A DNA stretch of 14,345 bases, taken from assembly GCA_016714785.1 (NCBI GenBank), contig JADKCC010000058.1, positions 1 to 14,345 on the forward strand, read 5' to 3'. The notes below the pieces were generated by a model. The model did not search any database. It worked only from the letters and a program-made list of their open reading frames with translations, and was not told the origin of the DNA. Positions 7,712 to 14,345 of this stretch are shown here, piece after piece. The stretch comes from Saprospiraceae bacterium. Lineage in GTDB: Bacteria; Bacteroidota; Bacteroidia; Chitinophagales; Saprospiraceae. Position numbers and translations under genes: made by a program. The number at the start of each line of letters is the position of its first letter. Position 1 is the first letter of the stretch.

Positions 7712-9340
7712 ATGTTGAATAATAAACAGATAGCAGGTAAATTTGATCTTTTGGCCAAGTTATTGGAACTTCATGACGAAAATCCTTTCAAGATCAAGTC
7801 TTACGCCAATGCTTATTTGAGTCTTAGAAAATTGGAAGGTGACCTCAGCATCATGCCCAAAGTTGAGCTTGCCGCCATCAAAGGTGTAGGGACAGCGATA
7901 GCCGAAAAAATCATAGAACTGGCTACCACAGGAAGCATGAAAGCACTTGAAGAAATACAAGGCAAAACACCTGCCGGTATCCAAGAGATGCTTTCTATTA
8001 AAGGTTTGGGACCCAAAAAAGTGAAACAAATCTGGAAAGAAATGGACATACTTTCTGTAGGTGAATTGTTGTATGCTTGCAATGAAAACAGATTAGTAGC
8101 CTACTCTGGATTTGGGTTAAAAATACAGGCAGATATCAAAGAAAAGTTAGAATATTTCCAAGCATCACAAGGAAAATATCTTTATGCCCATGTCCATCAA
8201 CTCGCTGAAAAATGTTTGGCTGAATTGCAATTAAAATATCCTGAGTCAAAACTTGCTTTATGCGGAGATATCGTCCGTTATATGCCTGAAGTGAAAGGAA
8301 TAGAAATTTTGTCAACATTACCCATAGATCCAAGTGTGTTGGACGAAAGTCTGGTAGAAAAAGTGGATGATAATTGGTATTATAAAAAGTTTTCCGCTAT
8401 TCATTTACGAGGTATCAAGAGCAGAATTTGATAAAGAACTATTCAAGCGATCTGGAAACGAAACTTTTTAAGTGCGTTTACAGAAGAAGATTTAATACAT
8501 GGTGACGCCAAAAGTATATTTGCCCACAAAGGCATATCATTCGTCCCAGCAGAACATCGTGAAAGTCCTGATGTCATAAATCTATACAAAACGAATGCAC
8601 CAAAACTCATAGAAGTTCAAGAAATCAAAGGCATTGTCCACAATCACAGTACGTATAGCGACGGCCTACATTCATTGGCCGATATGGCCGACTATGTGCA
8701 TACATCTGGTTATGCATATTTTGTCATCTCAGATCATAGCAAATCAGCCGGTTATGCAGGTGGACTCAATGAAGATAGAGTATTGATGCAGTGGAGAGAA
8801 ATCGATGTGCTCAATGCAAAATATTCAGATGGATTCAAAATATTCAAAAGCATCGAGAGTGATATTTTAGTGGACGGATCATTGGATTATAGTGATGAAA
8901 TATTGGCCCAATTTGATTTAGTGATCTCATCGATCCATTCAGTATTGAATATGGATGAAGAGAAAGCAACACAAAGACTCATCAAAGCGGTAGAAAACCC
9001 TTATACCAAAATACTAGGCCATCCTACTGGTCGATTATTGCTCGCTCGTCCTGGATACCCTGTGGATTACAAAAAAGTAATTGATGCTTGTGCTGCCAAT
9101 GGCGTAGCTATGGAACTAAATGCCAATCCACAACGACTAGATATGGACTGGACATGGATACCTTATGCTATGAACAAAAATGTCATGGTTTCTATTAATC
9201 CTGATGCTCATTCTAAAGAATCCATACACTACGTAAAATATGGTGTAGCTGTGGCAAGAAAAGGTGGTTTGACTGCTGATTTTTGTCTCAATACGCTTTC
9301 GGCTAATGAATTTTCGGAATGGTGTAAAAACAAAAAGTAG
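7712..9340 (+). CDS. polX: DNA polymerase X family / PHP domain protein (PolX-like, frameshifted)
   Basis: The protein opens MLNNKQIAGKFDLLAKLLEL, a PolX 8-kDa-like domain, with helix-hairpin-helix motifs AAIKGVGTAIAEKI and SIKGLGPKKVKQIW. The palm region, where family members have a GSxRR...GDIDLL signature with catalytic Asp residues, reads CGDIVRYMPEVKGIEIL: the Asp pair is gone. The reading frame is open there, so this is not an obvious indel. Breaks near 8425 and 8470 lead through ELFKRSGNETFLSAFTEEDL to the C-terminal PHP phosphoesterase. Its metal-binding motifs are intact: HNHSTYSDG, SDHSK, ESDI, SSIHS, GHPTGRLL and INPDAHS. About 543 residues in all. It probably keeps 3'-5' exonuclease/phosphoesterase activity for repair, while polymerase activity is doubtful. 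Confidence 0.85.
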
Positions 9341-9343
9341 TAA

Positions 9344-9532
9344 AGTTTAGCTCTTGGTAATGCAGGCAACGATTATTCTGTTAATCATTTTAAAGGTCAA
9401 TCTGTTTACGATTTTATTGATGGCTATGAAGACTTTATGGAAATAGAACTTGAAGATGATAGCCCTAAGAATTTGATCCATGCCCTTTCTGGCATTTTGA
9501 TTGATGATTTTGAGACATACGAATCATTTTAA
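9344..9532 (+). pseudogene. Unidentified protein fragment (C-terminal remnant)
   Basis: Directly after the polX stop, and in the same frame, an open stretch reads LALGNAGNDYSVNHFKGQS, then YDFIDGYEDFMEIELEDDS, then NLIHALSGILIDDFETYESF and TAA. It is acidic, codon-like and free of stops for 62 codons, but has no good start; the only internal Met is at 9437. It looks like the tail of a gene that lost its 5' part or was cut by MITE copy B, which begins 50 bases downstream. I do not recognise the family. Confidence 0.4.
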
Positions 9533-9673
9533 AAGTATGGTTTGAAAATATTTTTTATAAGGAAAATCATGTTATGATAAATAGGAGCTGAAAAAGTCAG
9601 CTATTATTTTTGGTTAATAGTTTAACGGAGATTATCGTTCAAAAACAAGCAATAGAGAATATAAACGTAGTGA

Positions 9674-9796
9674 AGTGCAAAGCACCAAAGACAAAGTCTT
9701 TGACGAAGTGAACCGTGAAACGGGTGGGCAGGTGTAGTGCAAAGCACCAAAGGCGGCAAGCCTTTGACGGAGTGAACCGTGAAACGGGTGGGTGGG
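9674..9796. repeat. Tandem 62-bp repeat, two units, rich in hairpins
   Basis: Units at 9674-9735 and 9736-9796 both read AGTGCAAAGCACCAAAG...GTGAACCGTGAAACGGGTGGG. Each contains three hairpins: GTGC-AAA-GCAC, a variable stem, and CCGT-GAA-ACGG. The variable stem is AAAGAC/GTCTTT in unit 1 and AAAGGC/GCCTTT in unit 2, so one base pair changed from A-T to G-C on both sides. Confidence 0.8.
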
Positions 9797-9867
9797 CCAT
9801 GACAATGCGAGAAGCGAAGGAACCCGTAAGGGATGGGCAGGTCGAAAATGAACAACAATACACCTAG

Positions 9868-9919
9868 CTGATTTAAGTTTAAATCAGTGCCTTCATTTTG
9901 AGTGATTTCATCACTCAAA
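9868..9919. repeat. Two perfect hairpins in MITE copy B core
   Basis: CTGATTTAA (9868-9876) pairs with TTAAATCAG (9879-9887) across two bases. TTTGAGTGAT (9897-9906) pairs with ATCACTCAAA (9910-9919) across TTC. They continue the hairpin series begun at 9675. Confidence 0.8.
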
Positions 9920-10126
9920 TGCAGCAAAGTTGCACCATTCAGTTACCTTTTTTTTGAACTAGACTTTTTGGGCAATGCAAAAGTAACTGCCGCCTGCATA
10001 AGGCAAAAGCCAACCCAAGGTACACGACTTTTGGACAAAATCAATTAAAAGGTTTGCATTTAATTTGTTTATTATAGACATAATTTATTATTTATCAAGT
10101 GATTGTACCTTAGTCAGCAAGCCCTA

Positions 10127-10339
10127 AGTAAAAACAAAACTCACCAAATTTATCTACTCCATCTATCGTTTGAACCACAAATAAATGATGGGGCAAAACG
10201 GATTCATTATGATCTCACAGTATTTAATCTTGGCGAAAAAACATTATTCATGAATCCTAAAACGATGAAATTTTTAACAAGTGACGAATTAATGGAAAAA
10301 CTTAATATAAAAAAATACAAATCAATTTATCCTAAGTGA
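10127..10339 (+). pseudogene. Unidentified protein fragment beside MITE copy B
   Basis: The open frame enters from the MITE end and reads KNKTHQIYLLHLSFEPQIND, then KRIHYDLTVFNLGEKTLFMN and DELMEKLNIKKYKSIYPK, then stops. The upstream part of the ORF (from 10103) is MITE sequence, so the native 5' end has been lost or replaced. It may be the C-terminal part of a small protein. The family is not recognised, and nothing shows that it belongs to the same gene as the 9344-9532 fragment. Confidence 0.4.
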
Positions 10340-10411
10340 ATTTTTTGATAGAAAAAATTTACATCTGGTTATGTGTAGAGCTTTGACACTAACTTATGTA
10401 CTCAAAACAAA

Positions 10412-10440
10412 AAAGCCAAATCTTGTTTGGATTTGGCTTT
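10412..10440 (-). terminator. Strong terminator between convergent units
   Basis: AAAGCCAAATC (10412-10422) pairs perfectly with GATTTGGCTTT (10430-10440) around TTGTTTG. On the minus strand it is followed by a T-run, and it lies 31 bp past the yciO stop. The stem is symmetric enough to stop plus-strand transcripts too. Confidence 0.8.
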
Positions 10441-10470
10441 ACTAGTTATTTATACTATGAAAGAGATAAA

Positions 10471-11088
10471 TTAATCCACTTCTCCCTTCCCTTCTCTTAT
10501 CAATTCTATTTCTTCGCCAGTACAGTCCAGCATAGTCGATTCAGCATTGTCACCAATGCCACCATCTATCAAAATATCTACTGTATGTTGGAATGTTTGC
10601 TCTATTTCATCGGGATCTGTAAAGTATTTTTAAATGCCATCTTCAGTATTCAGTGAAGTAGAAATCAAAGGAGCATCGAGAAATTCCGCCAAACCATCTA
10701 AGATTTCATTATTTGGTATCCTAACTCCAATCTCTTCCTTATTGTTTTTAAAAAACTTCTGCACATAATTATTTGACTTTAAAATGAAGGTATAGGGTCC
10801 TGGTAGATATCGCTTCATTGTCTTGAATACATTGTTGTCTATCTGTTGTGTATATTGGGATATAACACTGATATTAGGACAAATGAGAGACATTTTGGCT
10901 TGTTTTCTTTTTGTCCAATATTCTGCATATTCGTTCTATGCAACAGCTTTTTATTGGTCATCAAACAGCCCAAAGCGTAGATCGTATCTGTAGGGAAGAT
11001 GATAATTTTCTCCTTTATTGATCCTGTCAGCTACTTCTTTGAGGTCTCTTTTATTTGAGTTTTTGTCATGAAAAAAAATTCTCTGCAT
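10471..11088 (-). CDS. yciO: Sua5/YciO/YrdC family protein (frameshifted)
   Basis: Members bind ATP/threonylcarbamoyl-AMP-type ligands; YrdC/Sua5 make the precursor of tRNA t6A37, while YciO's exact role is less certain. The start is MQRIFFHDKNSNKRDLKEVA, then IIIFPTDTIYALGCLM after a missing or extra A near 11005. LICPNISVISQYTQ, KRYLPGPYTFILKSN, EEIGVRIPNNEI and APLISTSLNTEDG follow, and the tail reads DILIDGGIGDNAESTMLD and ends REGKGEVD. Breaks lie near 11005, 10895 and 10635. The rejoined 205 residues and the KRYLPGPYTFIL block fit the YciO branch better than the longer Sua5. A terminator follows the stop. Confidence 0.82.
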
Positions 11089-11229
11089 ACTACATCACTT
11101 TTATTGTTTTGAAAATAATTGTCTGTTGCTTTCGCATGGATTTGCAACTTCATTATAGATTAAATAAATAATAACCTTAGTTTGTTGTTGTTTTTGAAAA
11201 ATTAAAGATGAATTGTAGCTTATCTCGGA
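11089..11229. other. Intergenic spacer upstream of yciO
   Basis: An AT-rich spacer between the MATE gene and yciO, both on the minus strand. No TAnnTTTG promoter or terminator hairpin is clear, so whether the two genes are co-transcribed cannot be decided. Confidence 0.4.
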
Positions 11230-12520
11230 CTAAAATTTAGGAAATGCCATTTTTGGTTTTAAAAATAGTAGAGACATTATGGTGACTGCCAACCAATAGA
11301 ATATCTCCGCGCCCCAAGCCCAATATAGACCAAAATACCAATGTTTGATCATAAAATAACTGTAAATTATGTAGAAAATGGTAAAGATAGTTTGAATTCT
11401 CAAAGCCGTTTGCGTATGACCAGTTCCTATCAATCCATTGAAAAAAATGCCACCAATGCCAAATGTTAATAAAATACCTAAAAAGAAGTAAAAGTATGGT
11501 TTTGCTAATAGTATCAAAGTCATATCTCTTTTCCAAATAGTGGATATAAAAAAATTCTGGAAACAATACAATGGGTAAGATATGAGCATCGTGGTCAATA
11601 GATTCAGTTTGGTTGTTTTGATGATCAGTGGGAAGACTGCTTGTCTCTTTTTTACCTATGAAACTACTGACTAACGTATTGATACCAGCAGAACACCCAA
11701 CATGGTATGGACAGTATCGATATATCGTATGCAGTAAGTTGATATTTCCAACCTTGCTTTCCTACATCCTGCAAAACTAAAAAATAAAACCAAGAGTCAT
11801 ACCCAAAACAGATTGGAATACAATGGGCATGGATATCCCATACAATTGGTAAACTTTGATCACAAGACCATGAATGCTTAGTAATTCATATTTTCTATTG
11901 CTTTTGTCCCCTATCATATAACCAATAAATACGATAAAGCTACTACTTCAGCTATGGTGTTGGCCAATGCTGCTCCGGCAATCCCACAGGCTTAAACCCA
12001 AATTTACCAAAGACTAAAACAGAATTTAAAATAATATTGACTACAATTAACACCAAGGTATCGTATATATAAACTCTAGTAGTGCTATGCCTTGTAAAAA
12101 TGCAATCATAGAGACACCTGAAACACCAAAACACTCCCCAGTCACGAGGTCCAATATATTCTACACATTTCCGTAGTATGTCGGATTGTCTTACAAAAGT
12201 TTGAAGAAGGAATGACTTCCTATTGCAAAAATAAAATAAAATGATAGCGGAGAGCAGCTTGAAATATAAAACAGATTAAAAATCTGTATTTGCGCTTTGT
12301 AGTTTTGTTCTCCATTGCGTCTAGCAATACAATCTGTCCACGAGAAACCATATCCAATACTGGCTATGATCAAATAGAAAACCCAACGAGTCCTGATGCC
12401 GCAAAGTCAACACTACTATAACGATAAAGAAACACATTATCACCCGTACAATGATATTTTGAGCCGCACTTCCCTTTAGTATAATGGGCACTGGAAAGTG
12501 ATAAGATTTGTCTATATCAT
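11230..12520 (-). pseudogene. MATE family efflux transporter, heavily frameshifted
   Basis: MATE proteins export drugs or metabolites using Na+ or H+ gradients, through 12 membrane helices. The minus strand shows the family blocks in order: FPVPIILKGSAAQNIIV near the start, SIGYGFSWTD with IARRNGEQNYKAQ, LVLIVVNIILNSVLVFGKFG then FKPVGL, YQLYGISMPIVFQSVLGMTL, GINTLVSSFIGKKE, and finally GIGGIFFNGLIGTGHTQTAL with WAWGAEIFYWLAV, ending MAFPKF. At least six frame breaks separate these blocks, more than in neighbouring genes. The exact start is unclear (about 12520). Rejoined length is about 430 residues, normal for the family. It is divergent from the peptidase gene. Confidence 0.8.
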
Positions 12521-12600
12521 GTACTTATTTCATTTACGGTCACAAAATATCTGTTTTTTGCTTATTTGGTGAAAAACAAAAAATTATCAAAATATTAAAA

Positions 12601-12608
12601 TATATTTG
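12601..12608 (+). promoter_or_regulatory. Bacteroidota -7 box upstream of the S9 peptidase gene
   Basis: TATATTTG matches TAnnTTTG perfectly and lies 32 bases before the ATG at 12641. The nearest upstream TTG (12566-12568) is 32 bases away, too far for the normal 19-21 base spacing, so the -33 element is missing or altered. Confidence 0.4.
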
Positions 12609-12640
12609 GTCTTTTACTACCTACTCAATTTAAAAGTCTG

Positions 12641-14345
12641 ATGAACAAATTCCATTTTATATCATAATCGTAAAGTACTATCTTTATGATGATTTCCAGT
12701 GGCAATAAAAACGGAAGTCCAACTTCAAATATGGTGTATAAAGAAAGTAAACTTGTATCGAAAACAGATATCATTGCACTTGTAGCTGAAAAACTCCATA
12801 TATATCTGTTACCCACGGAGATACTGTTGTAGATAATTATTTTGGATGAGATTATCTGACGATCAGAAAAATGCCAAAACCTGACGTTCAGACGCAAAAG
12901 GTATTGATTACCTAAATGCTGAAAACGCACATCGTGAAAAATGATGTCTCACACTTGGATAGTTTTCTGAAGACTGTCGAAGAAATAAAAGGTGGATCAA
13001 ACAAACAGATATGTCTGTGCCGTACAAAGAAAATGGGTACTTACATCACTAGGTATGAAGAAGGAAAAGAATATCCTATCCATAGTCGCAAAAAAGACAA
13101 CTCTAGAAGCACTCCTGAAGAAATCATGCTCAATGTAAATGATATGGCAAAAGGTTACGAGTATTACATGGTTGGTGGCAGAACAGTCGGTCCAGATAAT
13201 AAAATATTGGCCTATAGCGAAGATACCGTAAGCAGACGTCAATATACTGTGCGATTTAAAGATCTTGTCTCAGGCAATAACTTATCAGATGTCATCTCCT
13301 AATACAATAGGTGGTAATGTTTGGGCCAACGACAACAAAAAATTTATTTTATACTAAGCAAGATGCGGCACTAAGATCTTATAAAATCTTCAGACATACT
13401 CTAGGAACACCTGTTAGTATGGATGTCTTGGCATTTCAGTGACAGACATTTAGTACCTTTATCTATAAAAGTAAATCAAAAAATATCTTGGCTTAGGTCA
13501 TCGGCTACCTTCAACAAGAATACCAAATATTGGAAGCAGACAATCCTACTGGAAAATTCCGTATGTTTCAAACTCTAGAGAACGCAAATTGAGTTTGATA
13601 TTAGCCATTATGAAGACAAATGGCACATTCGCACTAATAAAGACGATGCACAAAACTTCTCCAAAATCATGGTCACCCCTGAAACAGCCACAACCAAGGA
13701 AAACTGGAAAGACCTAATGCCTCAAGATAAAAATATATTTATAGAAGGTATTACTTTCAAAATCACATGGTAATCTCTGAACGAAAAGGCAGTATCAACG
13801 CTTCTTGCATCAGACCGTGGGTTGGTAAGGCAGAACATTATGTACAGTTTAAGGAAGAATCTTACACTACAGCGTATCAACCCTGATTTTGGAAATGGAT
13901 CTATATTGAGATTGGATTATACATCATTGACCACTCCAAATACGACTCTACGACTACAATGTTAAAACAAAAATTGGAATTACTTAAGCAACAAGAAGTT
14001 ATAGGTACATTTAATGCAGGTGATTATGTATCGGAAAGGAAAATGGTCAGCCATAGATGGTGTACATTAGTACCTATTTCTATAGTATATAAAAAAGGAT
14101 TTGAAAAGGATGGTACAAGGCCAATGTTGCTTTATGCTTATGGTTCTTATGGCTACAGCATGGATCCTTACTTCTCATCTACAAGGTTAAGTTTATTGGA
14201 TTTATGCTTTTGGATTTGCGATTGCACACATACGTAGGAAGCGAGATGGGCAGACAGTAGATGAAGATGGTGGGTTCAAAAAAAGAAAAACACCTTACAG
14301 ATTTTATAGATTGTGGTGACTTCTTAATAAAAGAAGGCTATGCTG
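12641..14345 (+). CDS. ptrB: Oligopeptidase B / S9 family peptidase, 5' part (frameshifted, runs off window)
   Basis: Oligopeptidase B is a serine peptidase of the prolyl oligopeptidase family that cuts short peptides, usually after Lys or Arg. The start MNKFHFIS leads after a break to MMISSGNKNGS, a lipoprotein-like leader. Propeller-domain landmarks follow: DNYFWMRLSDDQKNA, RYEEGKEYPIHSRKKD, YEYYMVGGRTVGPDNKILAY, TVSRRQYTVRFKDL, VWANDNK, EDLMPQDKNIFIEGI-like segments, and LRLDYTSLTTPNTT. The alpha/beta-hydrolase part begins PISIVYKKGFEKDGTRPMLL, then YAYGSYGYSMDPYFSSTRLS. The catalytic Ser, Asp and His lie past the window end. Breaks occur near 12670, 12815, 12985, 13300, 13440-13500, 13780 and 14200. 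With the breaks, this copy codes for nothing full-length as read. Confidence 0.85.

Larger units (their letters stand above)
9582..10126. mobile_element. MITE-like repeat, copy B
   Basis: This 545-bp element has the same ends and orientation as 3477-3862. The left end is TAGGAGCTGAAAAAGTCAGC; the right end, read on the minus strand, is TAGGGCTTGCTGACTAAGG. Each tip carries TA. The shared right part includes AAGTAACTGCCGCCTGCATA and CACGACTTTTGGACAAAATC. The core (about 9660-9945) is longer than in copy A, unrelated to it, and made almost entirely of short hairpins. An ORF on the minus strand across it is a by-product of the tandem repeats. Different cores between common ends suggest cargo or core exchange. 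Confidence 0.7.

Noticed and set aside
9674..9796. Possible CRISPR-like array
   Set aside because: Only two units of 62 bp, directly abutting with no unique spacers, and no cas genes in the window.
9622..9927. Minus-strand 101-residue ORF across MITE copy B
   Set aside because: Its protein repeats the same segment (RFTVHS...LWCFALH) because it translates the tandem hairpin units; two overlapping frames are open for the same reason. It is repeat-derived, not a gene.
10396..10656. Plus-strand 86-residue ORF
   Set aside because: It overlaps the terminator and runs antisense to the conserved C-terminal part of yciO.
12916..13302. Separate small gene starting at 12916
   Set aside because: Its protein continues the S9 peptidase N-terminal region in register with flanking frames; it is an indel-made fragment of the same gene.

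Overview
The window looks like a low-GC Bacteroidota chromosome, perhaps near Saprospiraceae/Chitinophagales. The evidence is a TTG-N20-TAnnTTTG promoter, weak or A-rich ribosome binding sites, a DUF4105 membrane protein, a PolX/PHP protein, an oligopeptidase B with a lipoprotein-like leader, and an IS21 element. Almost every gene is interrupted by single-base indels, mostly in homopolymers. Joining frames restores full-length conserved proteins, so many breaks are probably consensus errors rather than real decay. Gene spans below are given across those breaks.

Layout. 1-3140: a single-domain response regulator split by an IS21-family element (istA, istB, multiple terminal repeats). 3141-3476: a poly-G junction, a long inverted repeat and a minus-strand TPR-like remnant. 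3477-3862: copy A of a MITE-like repeat. 3864-5947 (minus): a tight rtcB-prfH operon, joining an RNA ligase with a release-factor homologue. 6147-6326 (minus): a possible 24-residue ORF with a promoter-like box and a terminator. 6460-7624: a DUF4105 membrane protein behind a Bacteroidota-type promoter that implies a leaderless mRNA. 7712-9340: a PolX-type protein with intact PHP motifs but a degenerate polymerase site. 9344-10339: two unidentified gene remnants flanking MITE copy B, which carries a chain of small hairpins. 10412-11088 (minus): a terminator and a YciO/Sua5-family gene. 11230-12520 (minus): a heavily broken MATE transporter. 12641-14345: the 5' part of an S9 oligopeptidase B, running off the window.

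The most functionally interesting unit is rtcB-prfH, a pairing known from other bacteria and linked to rescue and repair of ribosomes or RNA cut by ribotoxins. The most unusual non-coding object is the MITE pair: shared ends, unrelated cores, and in copy B serial short hairpins with a compensatory base-pair change. No rRNA, tRNA or CRISPR array was seen.
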